The notes under the pieces were generated by a model. The model searched no databases. It saw only the letters and a program-made list of their open reading frames with translations, and was not told the origin of the DNA. From Botrimarina mediterranea (GTDB lineage Bacteria; Planctomycetota; Planctomycetia; Pirellulales; Lacipirellulaceae), in NCBI RefSeq assembly GCF_007753265.1, contig NZ_CP036349.1:2265363-2329362 (forward strand): 64,000 bases of DNA. The letters run 5' to 3'. The position numbers were made by a program, and so were the translations under genes. Shown piece after piece: positions 44,493-52,191 of this stretch. Position 1 is the stretch's first letter, and the number at the start of each line of letters is the position of its first letter.

Positions 44493-45560
44493 TCAGGCCG
44501 CTATGCGTTCGTAGTGCTTGAGCACGCCGCCAAGCCACTCGCGGCAGACGACCTCTTCGCCACTCTCTGGTGGGTCATCAACTTCAGGCCAGACCCCGGT
44601 CGGCGGCTTGTTCTCCAGGCGTTGGTGTGGGCGACATGCGTGATAGTAGTCCAAGTAGGAAGCAACCAAGTGGTCGAGATGGCCGAGACCGAAGGCGATG
44701 AACCGGTTGAGGCACTCCCCGCGGATCGAGCCGATCCAACGCTCGACGAACGCGTTCTGGTTAGGCGCCCGCGGCGCCGTCGGCTCAACCGAGACGCCCG
44801 CCTCGGCGAAGATCTGGTCGAAGCGGTTTGAATACTTGAAGTCGAGGTCGCGGACCAAGTACCGAACGGGCAACTCCTTTGACCGGGCTTGCTGCAGCAT
44901 CGACTCGGCCTGAGTGGTGACCCACGCGTCGTCCGGCTTGAATGTCGCCGGCGAGCAGATCACCTGCCGCGAGTTGACGTGCAGGAACGCCAGCACATAG
45001 GCCTGCCGGAGGCCGGTGCTCGTCATCACCATCTTGCTAAAAAAATCACATTGCCAGAGTGACTCGGCGTGGATTTTGATGAAGTCGTCCCAGGTCCCCG
45101 GGCCCCGCTTCGGGCCCGGGTGGATGCCCTCTTCTTTGAGGATCGTTCGCACCGTCGTACGGCCAACGCAGCGGATCCGCAGCTTCCGTAGCTCGCCGAC
45201 GATCCGGCCGTAGCCCCACTGATTCTCGCGGGCGAGCCGGACGACGATCTGCCGGATCGTCTCGGAGGTTCCTTTGCGGCCCATTTTTTTCGCGGGCGGC
45301 TTCCCCTGGCTTCTCCGCTCTAGCCAGCGGCGGTAGGTTCGCGGGTGAACAATCGATACCAGCTTCAGTACGTCCGAACCGATGCCGTCCCCCAGCTCCA
45401 GCAGCCGCTGCCGCTCGTCGTCCTTGAGGAAGATCCGGCTCTGCGGGACGCGGGCCCGCGTCATCTCCAGTTCTGCCTTCAGGAAGAGGATTTGCCGACG
45501 GAGCTGTTCTTCACTGGAGCGGGCGAAGAGGAAGAACAGCGGCGAAAACCACGGCGGCAT
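44493..45560 (-). mobile_element. IS transposase, DDE integrase-core (rve) type
   Basis: The 355-aa transposase begins MPPWFSPLFFLFARSSEEQLRRQILFLKAE and has a helix-turn-helix region, then an integrase core with catalytic residues in QCDFFSK (Asp), VRDLDFKYS (Asp) and NAFVERWIG (Glu). It is apparently intact. It resembles integrase-core transposases found in planctomycete genomes. I could not define terminal inverted repeats or a target duplication. Fragments of related copies lie at 36560 and 44241, so this element type has transposed repeatedly around the Wadjet operon. Confidence 0.82.
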
Positions 45561-45702
45561 CGGTGCGGCTTCTTTGCAGGATTATGGGCGATCTTGGAGT
45601 GACAAACTTTCCGCACCCCTGAGTTGCCCCGATTCTCGGAATCTGGCTGCCCGAATCAACCAGATCGTGAAGCGAGAAGGGCCCGCATCGCTCCCACTTT
45701 CC

Positions 45703-45806
45703 CGACTACACCGTTGGCTCCCGAAGAGTGCTCATGGATGCGTATGGGTGATCATGGATGATCATGGTTGTCGTTTGCCAACGGTGTAGTAAGATCGCGG
45801 CAAAGG
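45703..45806. repeat. Dispersed repeat, copy B, with inverted ends
   Basis: ACTACACCGTTGGC at the left is repeated in inverse at the right (GCCAACGGTGTAGT). The centre holds four CATGG/TATGG motifs (GCTCATGG, GTATGG, then GATCATGG twice). The same arrangement in reduced form is copy A at 11231-11319, and both are followed by TAAGATCGC and a purine-rich stretch. It may be a protein-binding array, promoter or recombination site. Confidence 0.6.
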
Positions 45807-45849
45807 CTTGTTTTTAAGCGGTTTCAGCAAGATTCAGGGATGGCTGGTC

Positions 45850-45886
45850 TGTCGCCTCATAACCTCGAGGTCGTCGTTTGGCGACA
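45850..45886. other. Hairpin enclosing a tRNA(CAT)-like 3' segment
   Basis: TGTCGCC (45850-45856) pairs with GGCGACA (45880-45886). The loop and flank read CTCATAACCTCGAGGTCGTCG, which looks like the anticodon loop, stem and variable region of a tRNA with CAT anticodon, but the 5' half and acceptor stem are missing. It may be an attachment-site remnant or coincidence. Confidence 0.35.
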
Positions 45887-45893
45887 AACGGGA

Positions 45894-46860
45894 CCGGAGT
45901 CTGACCGCTCCGGGGACCGGGTTAAACGCCCGGCCATGAAAAGCTCAACTACGAACGGCGCAACCGAACAGGTATGGGAGCGCTTGCCAGTAAGATTTTG
46001 AGGAGACGGAGCCGAATCGCGAATCTCCGTAAGGGGCTCGGTACCCCGAGCTTCTAGTTTCGTAGGGGGAAATCCGACCATTTGGGTTGGGAAAGTAGGA
46101 CTGGCCGGAAGGCTTCACCTACCCTTACGGATCGGGCCGTGACACGCCCTAGCAACGTGACCTCAAAGTCGAAGATCGACGCTAACGCAGGAACCACTGC
46201 GGCCTCCGGGCTTTGGCAAGCTCGGCGCCTCGTTGGGTCAACGAGGTAGAAGTAGCACGGTTGTCGTGCCAAACGCCGTAGTGGGGGAGAGTGGCCTGAG
46301 TAGAAGGAGCGCGGAAGCGCTCGCGGTGTTCTGGGCGAAGGTTCAGACACGATTCTCCGCAGAGAATTGTGCGCGGCAAGGCAGTCGCGACCCGTCGACA
46401 TTGACCTGGGAGTGATGTTCCAGCGAGTCGTAACGAAAGGGCTGAGGGGTAAACAGATCGCCTCGTGCGAACGAAGACCCCGTCAAGAGACGTGCGACCG
46501 GCGTGCTGTTGTGGCATGTCGGTCAACCTGGCTGGCAGTAAGCGGCTAGAGGTGGCTGCTCGGAAGAGCAGCTTCCTCTGGCGGCGGTCTGACGACGGAC
46601 GCTACCCGTGCGTCTTGCGCAAGGGGAAGCGTCCGGCGAAGGTTCTGGGGTGCGGGCACTATGGATTGGGCGTGGTCACTGAGGAAACTAGTGACTGCAA
46701 ACACCCCGAGGGCCCGCACCGGAGGGGATGCTCACGACGCGCTCAGTAGCAACGGCCTTTGTCTGGTCTTGCTGCTGGCAGTCGTGGCGTCCGCTCTACT
46801 GCCAGCAAGGATTTCCGCAAGGAACGGCATTTGTGGGGTTCGCCGAAAACTAACCCCACA
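45894..46860 (+). ncRNA. Candidate large structured non-coding RNA
   Basis: Roughly 970 bases without a gene but with many perfect hairpins: 45894-45913, 45917-45933, 46228-46246, 46255-46269, 46307-46322 (GGAA loop), 46352-46367, 46446-46481 (inner GCGA loop), 46548-46579 (GGAA loop), a 9-bp long-range stem 46649-46657/46712-46720 enclosing 46675-46695, 46768-46809 (one 3-nt bulge), and 46832-46860. Tetraloops of GNRA type recur. This density is unusual for intergenic DNA and resembles large ribozymes or ornate RNAs. It ends 31 bases before a conserved gene. Boundaries and strand are inferred. Confidence 0.5.
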
Positions 46861-46891
46861 CCATTTTGAACCGAAGTACCAGCGGAGGCCC

Positions 46892-47587
46892 ATGCAGTAT
46901 CGGTGCGTCGCAACATCACCCGAGGGACTCGTCCAGCAAGTAGCCGTAAGCTACCTGCGGCACGGGTACTGGTTCTACGTCTCCGGTCGAATCAAGTCAG
47001 GCAAGCAGCCTGAATCGATCGACCGGAAGCTGATTGACAAGTACGGAATCGCGATCAGCGAGCGCGAGCGCACGCGGCGCAAGCGACGTGGCGTCGCCAA
47101 TATGCAGTACATCCGCTTCGGTAGCTGGTTTCTCCTCCTGGCGACCGAGGGTCATCACCCATTCAAGCAACAAGAGCGAAACCAGATCCGCGACTGCCGC
47201 AGGGTTCCTATTCGCTTTGAAGGGTACTCGATCAGCTACCGCCGTAGTGGCGTAACGCCAGCCGGCGGCGGGCAACCTAAGTGGCACGCCTCGGTGCGGA
47301 TCGACAACGACACCTATCGCGACCTGAAAGCATTCTTTCTGGAGCGGGCGTGTCATCGGAGCGTCGAGAACTTAAGAATCGATTTCGCCCGAGTGCCGTA
47401 TGCACGGTATGCGCCGGTCCGGCGGCAGTTATTGATGTTGCTTCGGTTAGTGAACCATGCGCGGGCACGGACCGGATTCGTTGCGGTACCCCACACGGCA
47501 TTACGACTGCGTCGGCAGATCGTCACGCCGTTTGAGACAGCGCAGGTGCAATCCTCCAGAGGTCCAAACATCAAGGAGGTCGCCTGA
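46892..47587 (+). CDS. Conserved protein of unknown function (MQYRC family)
   Basis: The start is ATG 46892 after GCGGAGG; upstream extension of the frame lacks coding character and overlaps the hairpins. The 231-aa product (MQYRCVATSPEGLVQQVAVSYLRHGYWFYVSGRI) is basic, with many Arg and aromatic residues, no membrane segment and no motif of reverse transcriptase, transposase or known nuclease. I recall similar proteins as multicopy hypothetical genes in planctomycetes, which suggests a mobile-element origin. Strong positive charge and the preceding structured RNA suggest nucleic-acid binding. Confidence 0.65.
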   Translation: MQYRCVATSPEGLVQQVAVSYLRHGYWFYVSGRIKSGKQPESIDRKLIDKYGIAISERERTRRKRRGVANMQYIRFGSWFLLLATEGHHPFKQQERNQIRDCRRVPIRFEGYSISYRRSGVTPAGGGQPKWHASVRIDNDTYRDLKAFFLERACHRSVENLRIDFARVPYARYAPVRRQLLMLLRLVNHARARTGFVAVPHTALRLRRQIVTPFETAQVQSSRGPNIKEVA

Positions 47588-47703
47588 TGCCGGCGGCGAT
47601 GTTTCTGTTCTACTTCTTGGTGGTCGGCATTGTGGCAGCGGCTCATCCAGAGCAGGTAGCATGGTTCGTTACGTTGCTGTTGGCTGTCAGGTGGAAAAAG
47701 TGA
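47587..47703 (+). CDS. 38-aa membrane peptide coupled to the 46892 gene
   Basis: ATG 47587 overlaps the TGA of the preceding gene (TGATG). The peptide starts MPAAMFLFYFLVVGIVAAA and ends in AVRWKK: two hydrophobic stretches around a short polar turn, with a basic C-terminus. Such peptides can be membrane anchors or toxins. Tight coupling argues for real translation, but it is short and unverified. An 8-bp inverted repeat (ACTGCACG at 47705 and CGTGCAGT at 47762) follows. Confidence 0.5.
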   Translation: MPAAMFLFYFLVVGIVAAAHPEQVAWFVTLLLAVRWKK

Positions 47704-47777
47704 AACTGCACGCCACTGCCGATCTCCCTAGGCGCGAGGAATCATCAGCACACGGCCCCGACGTGCAGTCGCTTTGG

Positions 47778-48080
47778 CTAAAGCGTCTTGTAGGCCCTCT
47801 GCGGTAGCAGACAGTCCGGAGAGGCATTCGGCTCCGGATCGGCAAAGTCCACCTCCCAGCCCCCTTCGGCCTCCCACTTCCAATACGAGCGGTCCGCCTT
47901 TCCGCCAATGTCCAAGGCTTCGTCTTCCGAGGCGGCTTCCACATAAATGGCATAGTGGACCGTCGATGAAGCCACGACGCGATAGATCGCCTTCGTGGGC
48001 ATCGTGCTTTGCTGCTCGGCGGGAGTCGTTCTGTTCGACTGCTGCTCATGATTTACGGTATTTGTTGGTTTGGCTTTCAT
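47778..48080 (-). CDS. Small hypothetical protein
   Basis: Start set at ATG 48080 (MKAKPTNTVNHEQQ), preceded by AAGGAGG. The 100-aa product has a polar Gln/Asn/Thr-rich N-terminus and a C-terminal domain AIYRVVASSTVHYAIYVEAASEDEALDIGG with alternating hydrophobic residues, similar in style to small beta-alpha domains seen in planctomycete mobile regions. Function unknown. It converges with the MQYRC gene. Confidence 0.6.
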   Translation of the reverse strand: MKAKPTNTVNHEQQSNRTTPAEQQSTMPTKAIYRVVASSTVHYAIYVEAASEDEALDIGGKADRSYWKWEAEGGWEVDFADPEPNASPDCLLPQRAYKTL

Positions 48081-48457
48081 GATTGTGTCCTCCTTGAAGT
48101 ATTGTCTTATTGTACGTGAAGCCGTTCGTTCGACTTCACCTGATGAATAAGCACGCGCGGTCAAGGGGGAGCCTTCGCGCTCGCGCGAAGCAGCAGGCCG
48201 TCCCGGACAGGGGAAAACGGCGGCCGGCCCTTGAACTGCGTGATAGAATCAGGGAATCGGGGAGAGAATTTAGTGCTTGGCGTACTCGCTACCGCGTTAG
48301 GGATTCGCAGGGTGCGCAGCAGTCCGCCGTGGCGGACCGGAGCGGTAGCGTAGTCCGGAGCAGCCCGACCCGCAGGGGAACGCCCTGATTTTCGTCGTAA
48401 GAGAACCGGCGTGGCGAGACAAAGTCGCGAAGGTCTGCGGCGTCGCCGCTCGACGAC
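48081..48457. other. Intergenic region with nested inverted repeats
   Basis: About 380 bp without a gene between two minus-strand genes. It holds a two-level hairpin at 48287-48350 (CGCTACCGC with GCGGTAGCG outside; GTCCGCC with GGCGGAC inside) and further GC-rich stem-like segments. It lies just after the metallopeptidase stop, so it could serve as the terminator of the long defence gene string. Confidence 0.5.
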
Positions 48458-49204
48458 CTAGATCGTCAGACTTGGGCCGATTGCTTCCAATCGCAAACAA
48501 CGGGATACGTGGTCGGGCATCGCGATCGCCAATAAACGCCAGAAGTCTCTGCCGTGCGAGGGGTGCCTCAAGTGGCAAAGTTCGTGGGCGACGACGTACT
48601 CGAAGAGCGGCTTGGGCGCCATCACGATTCGCCAATTGAATCGCAACCGTCCGTCGGCCGACGCGCTGCCCCAACGCGACTTCATTTCTCGCACCTGGAC
48701 CGAGACGGGAGTGACGCCGATCTGCTTGGCGTGCTTCTCGATGCAAGAATCGAGACGCGCCGTGCATCGCTCACGATACCAGGCTTCCAGCGCCTTGCGA
48801 ACGACGCCGGCGCGTTCTGATTTGCCAAGGCTCGAATTGACCTGCGCCAGAAACTTCCCTTGGTAGCAGAGAACGGAGACGGGGTCTGCCGTGGGGGTAA
48901 CCGTCACTTTCAACTGGTACTGCTTGCCGAGGTAAAGCAGTGTCTCGCCGCTCTGGAACTGCCGGCTGGCGTTTCGCTGGCAAGCACTGTTCCGCTCGCG
49001 TTGTTGGACTATCCACGCCGACTTGCCTCGCACCTTCTCAGCGATGCGAGTGCGACGCGTCCCCTTCGGTGCGGCAACAACCACGGACTGGTCCGGCCGG
49101 ACTGTGATGCCGATCGTCTTCCTGCGATTGGTTCGCTCGATGGCGTACTCAATCCGCGTCGTTCCGTACTGCACCCCATCCCGATCCGTCGGTTTTTGGC
49201 TCAT
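48458..49204 (-). CDS. YgjP/DUF45-type zinc metallopeptidase
   Basis: The 248-aa product has MKSRWGSASADGRLRFNWRIVMAP followed by VVAHELCHLRHPSHGRDFW, the HExxH zinc motif and downstream His of the YgjP-like (DUF45/WLM) peptidase family. It starts in the hsdR stop (ATGA), so it belongs to the restriction operon. Members of this family are often found beside type I restriction hsdR genes, where a regulatory or processing role has been supposed but is not established to my knowledge. Confidence 0.85.
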   Translation of the reverse strand: MSQKPTDRDGVQYGTTRIEYAIERTNRRKTIGITVRPDQSVVVAAPKGTRRTRIAEKVRGKSAWIVQQRERNSACQRNASRQFQSGETLLYLGKQYQLKVTVTPTADPVSVLCYQGKFLAQVNSSLGKSERAGVVRKALEAWYRERCTARLDSCIEKHAKQIGVTPVSVQVREMKSRWGSASADGRLRFNWRIVMAPKPLFEYVVAHELCHLRHPSHGRDFWRLLAIAMPDHVSRCLRLEAIGPSLTI

Positions 49205-52188
49205 CCCAGTCTCACCCTCGCGAGGTCCATGATGGCGGTCGTGGCGGTTTCAATTTGTTTCTCCGGGTAGTCCGCGAGTCGTAGTTGTCGTTTTACCTTG
49301 CGCCGCATCTCACGTTGCACGTCTTCTTTCTGGAACCAATCGAGCACCGCTTCTTGCTTGAGCGAATCGAAGACCGCTTCGGCCAATTCGGCTAGCTTTT
49401 CACTAGCGGTCTCGTCACCACTGCCCGCGTTCGCTTGGAGCAAGCCGAAGAATGGCGCCACCGCTTCGGAGATGCCTAACACGGCCGCGTCGTCAGGCCG
49501 GCCGCTTTTCAAATCGTCTCGCACCCGCATCAGAAGCGAAAACTCCTCAGCGTCGTCGATGCGTTGGTCGCGCCGCTCTTGGATAATCCGCTCTAGTCGT
49601 TCCTTGACCGACTCATAAAACACCGGGTCTTCGTGCAGCTTGACCGTGATCGTACGGTTGATGGCGTGTTCCATCCGGCTCGCCTTCGCACGCGGGTCCT
49701 TGAGCTTCTCGACCTCCTCAGAAAATCGTTCCGACATGATCGACACCGGCGCAACGAGCTGTCGGACCTCGTCGCCTTTCACGTGCCTATCGATCAAGGC
49801 TCGAACCTTAGCGCTGCAATCGGGAAGATCGGTGTCCTCTGTCTCGTAGAAGGCTCGTGCCTCACGGCGAACTTTACGCAACCAGGCGAAGTCAGGCAGG
49901 TACTTCAGCGCGCGCGGATCGGGCAGTAATTGCTCCAGCGCCTTGAAGAACGAGCGGTAGCGGGCCTGGAAAATGGCTCGAGTATCCTCCTTCTCCAATG
50001 CCAGTACCCACGGCTCGACACCCGAGCGGTCGAGCCCCTCAATGAACATGGCGAAGACATCGGCGTGACGCTGCTTGAGCGCCTGGCTGGCCGCCTCGTC
50101 GTCGCGGCGTTGCAGCACGTCATCGACCGCCACGTCTTGCGAAAAGACTTCAAGGGCTTTATCCAGGAAGCCCGAGACGCCCCAGTAATCGACGATCAGC
50201 CCCCACTGCTTGTCGCGCTCCGGCAAAGGTCGGTTGACCCGGGCGATAGCTTGAAGCAGGTTGTGGTCCGTAAGCCGCCGGTCGAGGTACAAAGCCCGCT
50301 CGATCGGGGCATCGAAGCCGGTGAGGTACTTGTTGTGGACCACCAGGATCGCCAGTCTATCGACCGGCTCCTCCTTGAATTGGCGGACGACCTCGGGCTC
50401 GTCATCGAACGGCTTTTTCAAAGTCCAAAGTTCGCTGTCTTTTGAGCCGGGATCGGAGATCAACAGCGCCACGCGGTCCGGGAAGTGCTTCGACAGCTCT
50501 TGGTAGTACAGGCCGGCGGCCTTCTGCGAGCACACCGCTACCTGCGCTTTGAAGCCGTCAGGTTCGAAGTTTGCCTTGTAGTGCTCGGCGATGTCGGCGG
50601 CGACCATCTCGACGCGGTCGAGCGACTCGGCGATACGTCGCTCGGTGACCTCGGTCGCTTTGAGCTTCTCGCGCTGTTCTTTTGTCAGGTCCGCGAACTC
50701 GGACTCGAACAGCGGGTCGATCCGCCGCCCCCAGACCGCCAGCTCCGGCAGCCGGCTCTCGTAGAGGATGGGCACGGTTGCGCCGTCGGCGACCGACTGC
50801 GGCATCGTGTACTTGTGGATGTAGTTGCCAAACGTCGCCTGCGTCTTATCGATCGGCGTGCCGGTGAAAGCCAGCCGGCAAGCGCCTGGCAATGCCCGTT
50901 GCAGATGAGCGGCGAACTGGCCGTACTCGCTTCGGTGCGCCTCGTCGATCAGCACGAACACGTTCTGGGCGTCCGACAGCACCGGATGCTTGCTGCCGCG
51001 TGACAGATCGACCTCGTCTCGGAACTTCTGGACGGTGGTCATCACCGTCTGACCCGGCGGGCCGCTGAGCAGTTTCCGTAGCGCCCGTACTCGCGACGCC
51101 CGGACCGGGTTCTCGAAGCCGCAGTTCTGGAAGGTCTGCGTGATCTGGCGGTCTAGGTCGGTCCGGTCGGTCACGACCAGCAACGTGGGATTGTTGAGCG
51201 ACTTCTGACGGCGCAGCTTCAGCCCCAGCCACATCATCGTCAGACTCTTGCCGCTCCCCTGGGTGTGCCAAATGACGCCACCGCGGTCTTTTAGCTCTAG
51301 CGGGCTGGTGGGGTCGATGATCTGCCCAACCGCTTTGTTAACGGCCACAAACTGCTGATAGCGGGCCAGCTTCTTAACGAGCTTCCCGCCGTCGCGGTCG
51401 TACGCCACGAAATTGCGCGTCAGGTCCAACAGATTCCGCTTCGACAGCATACCAGCAACAAGGACGTCTTGCTTCGTCGGCGTACGTCCTAGTCGCTGCT
51501 GCCAATCGTGTTCATCACCTGGATAGAACGTCTTCCACTCGGCGTAGCGATTGAGCATCGTGCCGATCGCTCCGTACTGGGCGCCATACTTCCGCATCGC
51601 GATGCAGAGCTGCACCGTGTGGAACAGCCGCACCACTCCCTTGTCGGGGTCTTGATACGCGAGCAGGTCGCTGACCCCTTTGGCGATGCCGTGGTCGTCG
51701 TCGGGCCGCTTGCACTCGATCGAGGCCAGCGGGATGCCGTTGACGTAGACCACCAGGTCGAGCCGCCGCGTGTACCGCGGTCCCTTTACCGATAGCTCTT
51801 CGACGACCAGGAAGTCGTTATTCTCGGGTTGGTCGTAGTCGACGTAGTAGACGCTCCGCCCGACCGGCTTGCCGCGAACGATCTCTTCGACCGTCACCCA
51901 CCTGCTCAGCAGCCGATGACAGGTTTCGCTGGCGTCGATCAGGTTCGCAGCTAGCGGCTGCCGCAGTGCGGCGACCGCTTGGCGGACGCCGTCGTCGGTC
52001 AGCCCCGGATTGATGTCGCGTAGCTTGCGCTCCAGTCGGCCCAGCAGCAGCACCTCGGTCTCGCTCTCCCGCTCGGCGGCGAAGACTGGGCTGCGACCAT
52101 CGGCGTACTCGTAGCCGAGGTGGTCGCGCAGCAGTTCCCAGGCGGGTTGCTGGACTTCGGAGTGTTCGGGGCCGCGACTGCTTGCCAT
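49201..52188 (-). CDS. hsdR: Type I restriction enzyme R subunit
   Basis: A 995-aa HsdR (ATG 52188; an in-frame GTG lies at 52191). The N-terminal endonuclease carries the D...ECK-type active site (RRLDLVVYVNGIPLASIECKRP). Motor motifs follow: Walker A HTQGSGKS near 309, DEAH box LIDEAHRSEYG near 410 and SF2 motif VI-like AIARVNRP. It translocates DNA and cuts unmethylated DNA when assembled with HsdM and HsdS. The gene directly abuts the CD-NTase stop codon, with no room for an independent promoter, so it is cotranscribed with the CBASS genes. Confidence 0.93.
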   Translation of the reverse strand: MASSRGPEHSEVQQPAWELLRDHLGYEYADGRSPVFAAERESETEVLLLGRLERKLRDINPGLTDDGVRQAVAALRQPLAANLIDASETCHRLLSRWVTVEEIVRGKPVGRSVYYVDYDQPENNDFLVVEELSVKGPRYTRRLDLVVYVNGIPLASIECKRPDDDHGIAKGVSDLLAYQDPDKGVVRLFHTVQLCIAMRKYGAQYGAIGTMLNRYAEWKTFYPGDEHDWQQRLGRTPTKQDVLVAGMLSKRNLLDLTRNFVAYDRDGGKLVKKLARYQQFVAVNKAVGQIIDPTSPLELKDRGGVIWHTQGSGKSLTMMWLGLKLRRQKSLNNPTLLVVTDRTDLDRQITQTFQNCGFENPVRASRVRALRKLLSGPPGQTVMTTVQKFRDEVDLSRGSKHPVLSDAQNVFVLIDEAHRSEYGQFAAHLQRALPGACRLAFTGTPIDKTQATFGNYIHKYTMPQSVADGATVPILYESRLPELAVWGRRIDPLFESEFADLTKEQREKLKATEVTERRIAESLDRVEMVAADIAEHYKANFEPDGFKAQVAVCSQKAAGLYYQELSKHFPDRVALLISDPGSKDSELWTLKKPFDDEPEVVRQFKEEPVDRLAILVVHNKYLTGFDAPIERALYLDRRLTDHNLLQAIARVNRPLPERDKQWGLIVDYWGVSGFLDKALEVFSQDVAVDDVLQRRDDEAASQALKQRHADVFAMFIEGLDRSGVEPWVLALEKEDTRAIFQARYRSFFKALEQLLPDPRALKYLPDFAWLRKVRREARAFYETEDTDLPDCSAKVRALIDRHVKGDEVRQLVAPVSIMSERFSEEVEKLKDPRAKASRMEHAINRTITVKLHEDPVFYESVKERLERIIQERRDQRIDDAEEFSLLMRVRDDLKSGRPDDAAVLGISEAVAPFFGLLQANAGSGDETASEKLAELAEAVFDSLKQEAVLDWFQKEDVQREMRRKVKRQLRLADYPEKQIETATTAIMDLARVRLG

Positions 52189-52191
52189 CAC

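Noticed and set aside
46661-46891. Upstream extension of the MQYRC gene to ATG 46661
   Set aside because: The region overlaps strong hairpins and lacks coding bias; ATG 46892 has a better ribosome site and the family-like N-terminus.
45894-47587. Classical group II intron
   Set aside because: No reverse transcriptase or maturase is encoded and I could not find a domain V-like hairpin, so only a generic structured-RNA call is made.
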